Shown: positions 17,065-26,112 of the stretch, one piece after another | How the letters are laid out: each line of letters starts with the position of its first letter | Numbering within the stretch: the first letter of the stretch is position 1 | From: Gammaproteobacteria bacterium | Lineage (GTDB): Bacteria > Pseudomonadota > Gammaproteobacteria > Arenicellales > Poriferihabitantaceae | DNA: 47,320 nt | NCBI GenBank assembly: GCA_009842505.1 | Contig: VYFG01000075.1 | Coordinates: 1 to 47,320 of the forward strand | Direction of reading: 5' to 3' | Program-made: the position numbers and the translations under genes | Notes under the pieces: generated by a model | Told to the model about the DNA's origin: nothing | What the model saw: only the letters and a program-made list of their open reading frames with translations | The model's database searches: none

Positions 17065-18341
17065 ACGGTCCCCTGATCATGGCGGGCATCTTTGTTCTCA
17101 CCATGGCCATCGGAGTCCCGATTCCCTTTGCTGCCGGGATCGCGACCGTTGCGGCATCCTGATCGCGGACATTCCGCTCACGTTGATGGCGCAGTCGGCC
17201 TGGACTGCGTTCGAGCCATTTCCCCTGGTAACGATACCGTTGTTCGTGCTGGCCGGACAGTTGATGGAATATGGCGGCATGTCGGAAAAACTGATCTCCA
17301 TTGCCCACAGACTCGTTGGCGCCTACAAGGGAGGTCTTGGGCTCATGACGGTCGTCGCCTGCATGTTCTTTGCCGCCCTGTCCGGGTCCGGTCCTGCAAC
17401 CACGGCCGCCATCGGGTCGATCACAATTCCGGCCATGATCGAAGAGGACTACAAGCCCCGGTTCGCCGGTGCCATTGCCGACGCCGCCGGGGCGCTCGGC
17501 AGCATGATCCCTCCCAGTAACCTGCTGATCATTTACGCACTGGTGTCGGATGAATCCATTCCACGGCTGTTTCTCGCCGGAATCCTTCCGGGGATTGCCC
17601 TGGGTCTGCTGCTGATGTTGGTCACGTTCATCGTCGCGTCGCGCAAGGGCTATGGCGGTGTTGGTGAAGGATTCCGGTGGAGGCCGCTTCTCGAAGCGTT
17701 GTGGGACGGTAAGTGGGCAGTGTTCGCACCAGTTCTGATACTTGGTGGAATCTACACGGGGATCTTCACGCCGTCCGAAGCAGCGGGTGTCGGTATTCTA
17801 CGGCCTGTTCGTCTGTCGGGGACTCACTTGGATGAAGGTGTTTGAAGCTTGCAGGTTCACCGCCATCGTGATCGGGACTGTGCTGTTCATACTCGGTTCT
17901 ACCAAGGCATTCGGACAGCTCGTCACCCTCTACGACGTTCCGCAATCGATCCTCGCCCTGTTTGCGGGCCTGAAGGCCTACCCATGGCTGGTCCTGCTCC
18001 TGATCGGCGTGTTCTACATCATTGTCGGCATGTGGCTGGAAAGCATTCCGCAGATCATCATTTTCACCGCCGTCTTTCTTCCACTTGTCACCAGTCTGGG
18101 TGTAGACCCGGTTTTGTTCGGCATCTTCACCGTCATGACCTGCGAGCTCGGATTCCTGACACCGCCGATCGGGGTGAACCTGTTCGTCGCGGCCCGCATC
18201 AGCAATGTTTCGATCGAGCAGATATCACTGGGTGTACTGCCATTGCTGATCCCTTATGTCGCCATGATCTTCATCCTCGTGTTCTTCTCCGAATGGGTCA
18301 CGTTTCTTCCCGATCTGGTCTACGGGAAGCGGGCATGCTAG
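17061..18341 (+). pseudogene. TRAP large permease (DctM family), two frameshifts
   Basis: Reading across three frames restores a nearly full-length (about 425-residue) DctM protein. Frame one gives MNGPLIMAGIFVLTMAIGVP up to about 17155, then a stop. Adding one C in GGCATC near 17150 continues as ILIADIPLTLMAQ, followed by ITIPLFVLAGQLME-type and ALGSMIPPSNLLII segments to GIFTPSEAAGVG near 17795. A second shift there leads into FYGLFVCRGLTW and the C-terminal TPPIGVNLFVAARISN. Both shifts are single-base type. The missing receptor argues for true decay rather than base errors. Confidence 0.82.
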
Positions 18342-18444
18342 AACTGCTCACTACCCCGGATATTGCGGTGCGCCGTGGAATAGCGCACTGAAATTTCCGG
18401 GCTAATGCGGGACTTCAGATTCCCACATGGCTGTCAACGGCTTT

Positions 18445-19374
18445 TCAGACGGCCCCAGGGGACTCGGCATTCTCGTTCAATGTACGCTTCATGAATTCGA
18501 TGAAACAATGTGACTGCGGTGTGGGAACCCTGTCTCTGCGCCATACGATACCAAGGTTCATCGTAGGTACCGTTTCTGCGATGGGTTTGGAGATAATCCG
18601 GGTTCCATCGAGTGACCAGGGACGGTAGAGCAGGTTGGACAGAATGGTGACGCCCTGTTCCCGCGCAATGAAACTGCGCACAGCTTCAACCGACTGGGTT
18701 TTCAGCCAGACGTTGGGTTTGCGCCCGTAACGCCGCCAGATCTGGGTGATGTTTATCTCAGCCTCGTCCAGTGAGAGCATGATGTATCTCTCTTTTTCGA
18801 TTTCTTCCAGGGAAACTTTGGGGATGGAAGAAAACCGATGCCCTTCGGCACACCAGACCGTACGCTCGGAGCGAAACAGCGTGTGGACCTCCAGCCCCTC
18901 GGAGATGCTGATGTTTGACGTGATGATGAAGGCGATATCGATTTCTCCGCCACGCAATTGCCGCTCCAGGTCACTGCGGGCGTTTTCGACAAGGCGAACC
19001 TTGACGTTGGGGTAGATTCTCTCGAACTGGCTCAGCGGCACCGACAGGAAATAACCGATTACCGCTACGGATGCCCCCAGCACCAGTTCCCCTTCAACAT
19101 GGGTGGTTTTGTTCTGGAACTCGAAGATCGAATCGTTGAGCAGGCGCAGGATGGAGCGGGCATCATCAAGAAAACGGTGCCCGTCGTAAGTCAGGTGAAC
19201 CCCGGTGCGGTGGCGTTCAAACAGCTTGACGCCAAGAATGTCCTCGAGATTCTTGATTGCATTGGCGACCGCTGAAGGGCTCATATACACCCTTTCCGCC
19301 GCAACCTGGATCTTTCCGCATTCCGCCGTGGCGATGAAGTAGCGCAAATGGCGAAGGGTAACCTGGCTGGTCAC
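18445..19374 (-). CDS. LysR-family transcriptional regulator of creatinine locus
   Basis: Regulator of 309 residues with the N-terminal winged helix-turn-helix (LRHLRYFIATAECGKIQVAA, then SPSAVANAIKNLEDILGVKL) and a C-terminal effector domain. It is transcribed divergently from the creatininase gene with 176 bases between the starts, the standard LysR arrangement for controlling an adjacent catabolic operon. The likely inducer is creatinine, creatine or a breakdown product (inference from position). It lies tail to tail with the dead TRAP permease. Confidence 0.88.
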   Translation of the reverse strand: MTSQVTLRHLRYFIATAECGKIQVAAERVYMSPSAVANAIKNLEDILGVKLFERHRTGVHLTYDGHRFLDDARSILRLLNDSIFEFQNKTTHVEGELVLGASVAVIGYFLSVPLSQFERIYPNVKVRLVENARSDLERQLRGGEIDIAFIITSNISISEGLEVHTLFRSERTVWCAEGHRFSSIPKVSLEEIEKERYIMLSLDEAEINITQIWRRYGRKPNVWLKTQSVEAVRSFIAREQGVTILSNLLYRPWSLDGTRIISKPIAETVPTMNLGIVWRRDRVPTPQSHCFIEFMKRTLNENAESPGAV

Positions 19375-19550
19375 TGGAAAATCCTTGACGGGCTCCCGTT
19401 TAATGTACCCGGGTTTCCCTCAAATAAACAGCGGTTTTCGCCAAGATCACAAAAAAACTGTTGTCTGGTTCCAGAAATAATCATTTTCTTTCCTGTGCTG
19501 GGCGGGCATATGCTACTGCCTGTCCGCACCCAGCCTGCATCGGAAAATCA

Positions 19551-20357
19551 ATGACGACATTGGCCGAACTCGACTGGCAGACCTATAACGAGATGGTAAC
19601 GGCACCGGACTCGATCATCTTTTTGCCGATCGGCGCACTCGAGCAACACGGGCCGCACATGTCGATGAATCCCGATGTCCTGATACCCCAGGCGATCGCC
19701 GGGCAGGTTTGCTGTCATCTCGACAACGCAATGGTCGCTCCGCCGATCACCTACGGTTACAAGTCGCAGCAACAGTCCGGCGGCGGAAACCATCTTCCGG
19801 GCACCACCAGCCTGGACGGCATCACGCTGACCCAGACGATCCGGGACGTGATAAAGGAATTCGCCCGCCACGGTGCACGCCGAATCGTCATGATGAACGG
19901 ACACTACGAAAATTCGATGTTCGTGGTTGAAGGCATCGACCTGGCAATCCGGGAACTCGGCTGGGCTGGAGTCGACGATATCAACGTGATGATCCTGTCG
20001 TATTGGGACTTCGTGGGTGATACCACCATCGAAAGGCTCTATCCGGACGGCTTCACCGGATGGGATTTGGAGCACGGCGGCGTACTCGAGACTTCGTTGA
20101 TGCTGCACCTCTATCCGCACCTGGTGGACATGAGCAAGGTCGTTGACCATGAACCGGCCATGTTTCCGCCCTACGACATGTTCCCGGTAAACCCCGAACT
20201 GACGCCGCCATCCGGCACGCTGTCCTCGGCCAGGAATGCCAGCCGCGAAAAGGGAAAAATCCTCATGGACGTGTGCGTTGGCGGAATCGCCCATGCGGTT
20301 CGGGAGAAGTTTCAATCAAGCCCTGCAGTCTCTGCACTGGAAACAGGCGTAGCGTGA
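19551..20357 (+). CDS. Creatininase (creatinine amidohydrolase)
   Basis: Metal-dependent amidohydrolase opening creatinine to creatine. The frame is open from 19461, but the ATG at 19551 gives the family N-terminus (MTTLAELDWQTYNEM). The known metal ligands all fit: E, H and D in ALEQHGPHMSMNPD keep the spacing 34/36/45 of the Pseudomonas enzyme, and NGHYEN supplies the His-x-Glu pair; GGVLETSLML supports the fold. Product length is 268 residues, close to the family norm of about 260. Adjacent creatinase and transporter genes make creatinine a better assignment than the related mycofactocin or riboflavin-pathway amidases. Confidence 0.88.
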   Translation: MTTLAELDWQTYNEMVTAPDSIIFLPIGALEQHGPHMSMNPDVLIPQAIAGQVCCHLDNAMVAPPITYGYKSQQQSGGGNHLPGTTSLDGITLTQTIRDVIKEFARHGARRIVMMNGHYENSMFVVEGIDLAIRELGWAGVDDINVMILSYWDFVGDTTIERLYPDGFTGWDLEHGGVLETSLMLHLYPHLVDMSKVVDHEPAMFPPYDMFPVNPELTPPSGTLSSARNASREKGKILMDVCVGGIAHAVREKFQSSPAVSALETGVA

Positions 20358-20395
20358 GGCACGGGCCTTCCATACCCTTACAAGAGGCAATCGAT

Positions 20396-21541
20396 ATGAG
20401 TGACAAACACAAATCTGAATCAATATCGCGAAGAGATTTCGTTGTACTGTCCGGTGGCGTGGCCTCCGCCATGGCCTTCCCGGCAATCCTGACGTCGCGC
20501 AAGGCGTTGGCGGACCCGACCGAACTGAACCTGCTTGCCTGGTACGGCCACGGCGAGCCGGACGTGGTGTCCGAATTCGAGGCCACGCACAACGTCAAGT
20601 TCAAGCCGAAGTATTATGCCGGCGGCGACAACATGCTGGCGCTGATCGCCCAATCGCCGCCCGGGACCTACGACATCATCCTGTCGGACAGCGAGTTTGT
20701 CCAGCAGCTGAACGAGGCCGGCTTCATCGAGAATCTCAACCCTGAGGACTATCCGTTCGATGATTTCATTCACGATGACTTCAGGAATTTCCCCGGCCAT
20801 TGGCGGGACGGCAATCTGTATTCCGTGATGGTGCGCTTCGGCCACCTCGGCGTTGCCTACAACCGCAATACCATCAGCGAGGAAGAGGCATCCAGCTATC
20901 GGTGCTTCTGGAATTCTAAACTGACGGGGAAGGTCGGTCATTTTGACTGGCACTTGCCGACGCTCGGCATGATGAGCCTGTACAACGGCAACAGCCAGAG
21001 TCCATTCGATCTCGACGGCGCCGCCTGGGACGAAGTAAAGAAGACCACGATGAGCCTGCGGCCCCAGGTCGGCGGATTCTTCGACTACGGGGGCACATTC
21101 AACTCGCTCAAGAACGGCGAAATGCTCGCCATGTGCGGCATCGGCGATTGGATAACCGGTGTTCTCGAAAAGGACGGGGCGCCGGTGACATCCGTAGTTC
21201 CGGAGGAAGGCGGAATCCAGTGGACCGAATCCTACTGCATCGGCAAGGATTCGAAGCGGGCCGATATCGCCAACCGGTTCATCCAGTACATGCTGTCGCC
21301 GTATGGCCAGGTGCGCTCGGCCGAAATGGCGGCCTATCCGGCGTTCTGCGTGACCAAGGCGGGACAGGCTGAACTCCGCAAGGTGAACATGGCGGAAGCC
21401 GAACGGACCGGGCAGGTGCCTGGGGCGGCAAACAATCCGGTGACGCTGATCGAGGAGGGCCGTATTCACTATCGCGATATTCCTCGGCAGCAAAGCCTGG
21501 AGGACTGGAACGACTTCTGGTCGGAGTACAAGAACGCATAA
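20396..21541 (+). CDS. ABC transporter substrate-binding protein, Tat-exported (PotD-like)
   Basis: Periplasmic receptor of 381 residues. The N-terminus has a twin-arginine signal (SISRRDFVVLSGG, then a hydrophobic stretch ending near KALA/DPTEL), so it is exported folded. The mature part follows the PotD/PotF class: LNLLAWYGHGEPDVV, YDIILSDSEFVQQLNEAGF, and a C-terminal LEDWNDFWSEYKNA. Such receptors usually bind cationic amines and related solutes. Lying between creatininase and creatinase genes it most probably captures creatinine or creatine (inference). Shine–Dalgarno AGAGG precedes the ATG. Confidence 0.87.
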   Translation: MSDKHKSESISRRDFVVLSGGVASAMAFPAILTSRKALADPTELNLLAWYGHGEPDVVSEFEATHNVKFKPKYYAGGDNMLALIAQSPPGTYDIILSDSEFVQQLNEAGFIENLNPEDYPFDDFIHDDFRNFPGHWRDGNLYSVMVRFGHLGVAYNRNTISEEEASSYRCFWNSKLTGKVGHFDWHLPTLGMMSLYNGNSQSPFDLDGAAWDEVKKTTMSLRPQVGGFFDYGGTFNSLKNGEMLAMCGIGDWITGVLEKDGAPVTSVVPEEGGIQWTESYCIGKDSKRADIANRFIQYMLSPYGQVRSAEMAAYPAFCVTKAGQAELRKVNMAEAERTGQVPGAANNPVTLIEEGRIHYRDIPRQQSLEDWNDFWSEYKNA

Positions 21542-21552
21542 GGTCTTGGCTA

Positions 21553-21576
21553 CGGTCACCTGTCAAGGGGTGATCG
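21553..21576 (+). other. Stem-loop between receptor and permease genes
   Basis: CGGTCACC (21553–21560) can pair with GGTGATCG (21569–21576), an 8-bp stem with one G·U pair and an 8-base loop. There is no T-run, so it may stabilise the upstream receptor mRNA or attenuate rather than terminate. The remaining 150 bases of this gap show no gene. Confidence 0.45.
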
Positions 21577-21726
21577 GAGGTCAAGCCATGCGCCATGTAT
21601 GACTGGTGTGCGGACCTGCCCGCTGCACTGTTGCACGACTTCATGATCCAGGCGGCAGTGCCGTCCCGGTCTATTCCAGTGCTGTAAGCGGCACTAAACG
21701 GAACCAAACGGAAATGACGCGTCAGG

Positions 21727-22578
21727 ATGAAGCCTAGACACAACATGGATATCTATGCGTTGACCTGGCGTCTGCCGGTCCTGGTCTGGCAGACGCTGTT
21801 TTTCATCGCCCCGCTGGTTTTCATGATCGCGATGTCGTTTTTCCTGGTGAAAAACTATCGCATGGTTGAGGCTTTCGAGCTCGTCAACTGGATGAAAATG
21901 TTTTCGCGGGACTATTTCTGGGACAGTTACGTCCTGTCCCTGGGCCTGGCGGCACTGGCCACGATTTGCGCGACTGCCCTGGCTTTTCCCGCCTCTTACG
22001 CGCTCGCTTTCATGGTTTCGGACAACATCCGGCGATGGGCCATATTTTTTCTGATCATTCCGTATTTCACCAGTTATCTGGTGCGCATTTTTTCCTGGTA
22101 CGTGCTCCTGGCGGAAGCCGGGATCGCCAATGGTGTGCTCGGGTACCTGGGATTGGGTCCCTTCACGATGCTGAATACGGCGTTTGCCACGATAGTAGGC
22201 TACATGGCACTGACCCTGCCGCTGGTCGTCATCCTGCAGACGCTCTCGATGGCCAACATCGACCGCAGCCTGATCGAGGCCGCGCACAACCTTGGCGCCG
22301 GGCGCCTGCGCACGATCGTTTCGGTGGTCGTGCCGGCAGGGAAAGTCGGACTGATTGTCGGAGCGCTGTTCTGCTTTATCCTGAGCTTCGGCGACTTTGT
22401 CAGTCCGTACTACCTCGGGGGGTCGAAGCCGCCCACGCTTACGATCCTGATCACCGACACCACCAAGTCAGGTCAGCAATGGCCGCGCGCGGCCGTGGTT
22501 GCGGTGACGATGATGGCCACGCTGATGGTGATCGCATACAGCGCGATCCGGTACGCCTACAACAGGAGACAGCCATGA
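21727..22578 (+). CDS. ABC transporter permease (PotB-like)
   Basis: First inner-membrane subunit of the putative creatinine importer, 283 residues, six hydrophobic helices. The cytoplasmic coupling motif typical of binding-protein-dependent permeases is seen as EAAHNLGAGRLRTIVSVVVP near residue 195. SFGDFVSPYYLGG near the C-terminus is typical of the PotB branch. Its stop overlaps the next permease start in an ATGA. Confidence 0.9.
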   Translation: MKPRHNMDIYALTWRLPVLVWQTLFFIAPLVFMIAMSFFLVKNYRMVEAFELVNWMKMFSRDYFWDSYVLSLGLAALATICATALAFPASYALAFMVSDNIRRWAIFFLIIPYFTSYLVRIFSWYVLLAEAGIANGVLGYLGLGPFTMLNTAFATIVGYMALTLPLVVILQTLSMANIDRSLIEAAHNLGAGRLRTIVSVVVPAGKVGLIVGALFCFILSFGDFVSPYYLGGSKPPTLTILITDTTKSGQQWPRAAVVAVTMMATLMVIAYSAIRYAYNRRQP

Positions 22579-23372
22579 GAAGGGACCGTCTCGTCACCTG
22601 GTTGCTGCGGATCTACCTGGCACTGATTTTCCTGTTCGTGTTCGTGCCGATCGCGACCAGCATGGTTTTCTCATTCAACTCGGACCGCTTTCCGTCACTG
22701 CCACTGGGTGGATTCACCTGGCACTGGTACGACATGGTGTACAAGGACCCGGACACCTGGGAAGCGATCCGAACCAGTCTACTGGTTGCCCTGACCTCAT
22801 CCGTCCTCGCGACATTCATAGGATTCTGCACGGCCTACACGGATTTTCGCTACCGGTTTCGGTTCAAGGGCGCCTACCTCGCACTGGCGTTGCTGCCACC
22901 GACGATACCGCTGATCATCCTGGCGCTGGCGATGCTGGCCTGGTTTTCGAAGATCGGAATTTCGGGCCGGGTCGGGTCGATCATCGTTGCGCATACCGTA
23001 TTGTGCGCACCCTTCGCGATGGCGGTGATCCGCCTGCGTCTTCAACAGATGGACAGGGATCTCGAGTCGGCTGCATGGAACCTCGGTGCCAATGAATTGG
23101 CGGCGATGAGGCATGTGGTTATTCCGTTCACACTGCCGTCGATCATTTCGGCGCTGTGCCTGACGATGGCGGTTTCCTTCGACGAGTTCATGATCGCCTG
23201 GTTTGTTTCGGGTCTCAACAAGACCGTTCCGGTGATGATTCTTGAAATCCTGCAAGGGAATGTGGATCCGAGAATCAATGCGATCGGATCATTCGTGTTC
23301 GCAGTCACGGTGACACTGGTTGTCGTTGCGCAACTGCTGTTTTCCGCGAAAACCACCACAACCCGATCGTGA
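22575..23372 (+). CDS. ABC transporter permease (PotC-like)
   Basis: Second permease subunit, about 265 residues. The start is the ATG at 22575, overlapping the end of the previous gene, although the frame is open much further upstream. The EAA coupling loop reads ESAAWNLGANELAAMRHVVI, and the SFDEFMIAWFVSG segment matches the PotC/PotI branch. Its stop overlaps the GTG start of the ATPase gene, so all transporter genes are translationally coupled. Confidence 0.9.
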   Translation: MRRDRLVTWLLRIYLALIFLFVFVPIATSMVFSFNSDRFPSLPLGGFTWHWYDMVYKDPDTWEAIRTSLLVALTSSVLATFIGFCTAYTDFRYRFRFKGAYLALALLPPTIPLIILALAMLAWFSKIGISGRVGSIIVAHTVLCAPFAMAVIRLRLQQMDRDLESAAWNLGANELAAMRHVVIPFTLPSIISALCLTMAVSFDEFMIAWFVSGLNKTVPVMILEILQGNVDPRINAIGSFVFAVTVTLVVVAQLLFSAKTTTTRS

Positions 23373-24493
23373 GCGAAGAAGAAATGGGCGCCGCGCAATT
23401 CGTTCTGGAAAATGTTGCCAAGCGATTCGGCAACCAGGTGGCAGTCAATCCCATGAACCTGGAAATCCGATCCGGCGAATTCCTGGCGATCATGGGTCCG
23501 AGTGGCTGCGGCAAGACCACAACGCTGCGCATGCTGGCCGGGCTTGAAGCGCCGAGTGAAGGCGAAATTCGACTGAACGGTGTTCGCATCAACGAGTTCA
23601 AGCCCCACGAAAGGGAAACCCCGATGGTTTGGCAATCCTTGGCGCTGTTCCCTTTTCTGAACGTCCGGGAAAACGTCGAGTTCGGTCTGAAGATGCGTGG
23701 AGTCCCAAAGGCAGAGCGTGCCGAACGAGCGCACAGGTGGTTGCAGCGCCTGGAGATCGATCAGTTCGCTGAGCGCGACATAGGGAACCTGTCGGGCGGC
23801 CAGCGTCAGCGTGTGGCGCTGGCACGGGCGCTGGTAACCGAACCGCCTGTTCTGTTGCTTGACGAACCCCTGAGCGCGCTTGACGCCAACCTGGTGGTGC
23901 GAATGCAAACGGTATTGATACGGCTGCAGAAGGAACTCGGCATCACGTTCGTCTACGTGACCCACAGCCAGTCGGAAGCGTTCGCGATGGCCGACCGCAT
24001 CGTCATCATGAACGAGGGGTCCGTCGAACAGGTCGGCACGCCGCGGGAAATCTACCGCGCCCCTACCAACCGCTTCGTCGCCGAATTCGTCGGCACCAAC
24101 AACATCATCGAAGGGACCGTGTCGTCACGCAAGGCCGGGATGCTCGAATGCGACACCGCCCTTGGCTGTATCAGGACATTGTGCGGGGAGAACAATCCAA
24201 TTCACCCCGGAAACCGCGTAGACCTGGTCATCGGTGCCGACCTGATCGAAGTATCGGCCGAACCCATCTGGTCCGACAACTGTTTCCCCGCTGCATTCAT
24301 CGGCGAGGAATTCGTCGGTTCTGTAGCGACCCTGCATTTCGAAACGGAGAGCGGAGACGAAATCAGGGTGCAGAAACAACAGCGCGAGACCGAGTCGCTG
24401 GAGCTGGCTCACGGCAAACCGCTTTACCTGCACTGGGATGCTGACACGGTTTACTGCCTGGCAAGTCGAACTTCTGACGAGCGAGGCGAATGA
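23369..24493 (+). CDS. ABC transporter ATP-binding protein (PotA-like)
   Basis: Cytoplasmic ATPase of 374 residues, GTG start. Walker A is GPSGCGKTT (about residue 46), Q-loop MVWQSLALFPFL, signature NLSGGQRQRVALARAL, Walker B PVLLLDEPLSALD and H-loop VYVTHSQSEAF. A C-terminal TOBE-type domain (about residues 290–360) is present as in PotA and MalK. It energises the two preceding permeases. The gene lies 53 bases before creatinase. Confidence 0.93.
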   Translation: MSEEEMGAAQFVLENVAKRFGNQVAVNPMNLEIRSGEFLAIMGPSGCGKTTTLRMLAGLEAPSEGEIRLNGVRINEFKPHERETPMVWQSLALFPFLNVRENVEFGLKMRGVPKAERAERAHRWLQRLEIDQFAERDIGNLSGGQRQRVALARALVTEPPVLLLDEPLSALDANLVVRMQTVLIRLQKELGITFVYVTHSQSEAFAMADRIVIMNEGSVEQVGTPREIYRAPTNRFVAEFVGTNNIIEGTVSSRKAGMLECDTALGCIRTLCGENNPIHPGNRVDLVIGADLIEVSAEPIWSDNCFPAAFIGEEFVGSVATLHFETESGDEIRVQKQQRETESLELAHGKPLYLHWDADTVYCLASRTSDERGE

Positions 24494-24546
24494 TGCGGCC
24501 ATGTCCATGGCAATTTCACTTTTCCAACAGCTGATCGAAAAAAATC

Positions 24547-25761
24547 ATGAGCAACGCAACGAGACCCCAAACCATCAACTTCGAAAATGGCGTCAAGGAC
24601 AAGCCGACGTTTTCCGTCGGGGAAATGGACCATCGAGTGGCAAAACTACGCGCCCACATGGAAGAAGCCAGCCTGGATGCCGTCCTGTTTACTTCGATCC
24701 ACAACATCAACTATTACGCCGACTTCGTTTACTGCTCCTTTGGTCGCCCATACGGTCTGGTGGTGACGCATGATTCACATACCACGGTCAGCGCCAATAT
24801 CGACGGCGGCCAGCCCTGGCGCCAGAGTTTTGCGGACAACATCGTCTACACCGACTGGCAGCGGGACAATTTCTTCCGGGCGCTGCAAAAACTCATCCGG
24901 GGAAAGGTCCGGGTCGGCATAGAATACGATCACCTGACGCTGGAGCGCCGTGAAAAGCTGGCCGGATTTCTGCCGGATGCCGAATTCGTCGATATCGGCG
25001 TACCGACGATGGAGCTGCGCATGATCAAGTCTCCGGAAGAGCATGCGCTGATCCGTCAGGGAGCACGAATCTCGGACATCGGTGGTGCAGCCTGTGTGGA
25101 GGCTATTGCCGAGGGCGTGCCTGAATACGAAGTGGCCCTGCATTCAACCCGTGCAATGGTGCGTGCGATCGCGATAACCTACCCGCACACCGAGTTGATG
25201 GATACCTGGACCTGGTTCCAGTCCGGGATCAACACTGACGGGGCGCATAACCCGGTTACGACCAGGCGCATCGAGAAAGGGGACATCCTGAGTCTAAACT
25301 GCTTCTCGATGATTTCGGGCTACTACCAGGCACTTGAGCGCACCCTGTTTTTTGACCATGCGACGGATCGCCAACTGGAACTCTGGGAAATCAACTGTGA
25401 AGTACATCGCAAGGGACTGGAACTGGTACGTCCGGGGATACGATGCTGCGAGATTGCCGCCGAGCTGAATGAGGTGTTCCTGCATTACGGCCTGTTGCAG
25501 TATCGTACCTTCGGTTACGGGCATTCCTTCGGTGCCCTTTCGCACTACTACGGCAGGGAGGCGGGGCTTGAGTTGCGCGAGGACATCGAAACCGTACTCG
25601 AGCCGGGAATGGTGGTATCGATCGAACCGATGATCACCCTGCCCGAGGGCATGGAGGGTGCGGGCGGTTATCGGGAACACGATATCCTGATCGTCACCGA
25701 GGGCGGGTCCGAAAACATCACGCACTTCCCGTTCGGGCCGCAGCACAATGTGATCCGCTGA
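24547..25761 (+). CDS. Creatinase (creatine amidinohydrolase)
   Basis: M24-fold hydrolase converting creatine to sarcosine and urea. The 404-residue protein matches my recollection of the Pseudomonas putida enzyme over its length: HNINYYADFVYCSFGRPYGL, SANIDGGQPWR, NIVYTDWQRDNFF, LMDTWTWFQSGINTDGAHNP containing the catalytic-region His, and YRTFGYGHSFGALSHYYGRE. The metal ligands of true M24 peptidases are replaced, as expected of creatinase. It completes the creatininase–transporter–creatinase set. No sarcosine-degrading or urease genes are present in the window. Confidence 0.94.
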   Translation: MSNATRPQTINFENGVKDKPTFSVGEMDHRVAKLRAHMEEASLDAVLFTSIHNINYYADFVYCSFGRPYGLVVTHDSHTTVSANIDGGQPWRQSFADNIVYTDWQRDNFFRALQKLIRGKVRVGIEYDHLTLERREKLAGFLPDAEFVDIGVPTMELRMIKSPEEHALIRQGARISDIGGAACVEAIAEGVPEYEVALHSTRAMVRAIAITYPHTELMDTWTWFQSGINTDGAHNPVTTRRIEKGDILSLNCFSMISGYYQALERTLFFDHATDRQLELWEINCEVHRKGLELVRPGIRCCEIAAELNEVFLHYGLLQYRTFGYGHSFGALSHYYGREAGLELREDIETVLEPGMVVSIEPMITLPEGMEGAGGYREHDILIVTEGGSENITHFPFGPQHNVIR

Positions 25762-25782
25762 ACCCCAGAGAGGAATTCGCAG

Positions 25783-25926
25783 ATGGGATTCACCTTTCAG
25801 GAACCAGCGAAACCCGAGCGGAACATGCTGGTTTTACTAAATGCACGTCGGAGGTCATTGTCTGAGACGCCGCTCGGGTACAGACAATGCTTTCGCGCCG
25901 GACGACGGGCGCCGGCCTCACGGTGA
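25783..25926 (+). pseudogene. Possible 5' stump of a further creatinine-operon gene
   Basis: Directly after creatinase a good Shine–Dalgarno (GAGAGGA) leads to an ATG and a 47-codon frame beginning MGFTFQEPAKPERNML. After about 16 codons the sequence becomes Arg-rich and unlike a protein, and a hairpin overlaps it. It looks like the retained beginning of a gene whose body was lost, perhaps one acting on sarcosine or urea, but nothing in the residues proves this. Confidence 0.3.
25856..25889. repeat. 9-bp inverted repeat after creatinase
   Basis: CATTGTCTG at 25856–25864 pairs perfectly with CAGACAATG at 25881–25889 across a 16-base loop. CTTTCG follows, so it is not a classical terminator, but it is placed where the creatinine operon should end. 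Confidence 0.55.
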
Positions 25927-26112
25927 TTCAGAATATCTCCGGTTGGATGCTCATCGCGACCACAGACCTCAATCTCCTGATGGAGATGCCGGGATCCGCT
26001 GACCCCAACGTGCGTGCTGCGCGATGCGCCAGCCGTGATCGGGCGGGGCCTCGGGAGATCCCGAAGACCACCCCGGACACAAACCATTTTCGCAACCATC
26101 ATCGGAATCTAA

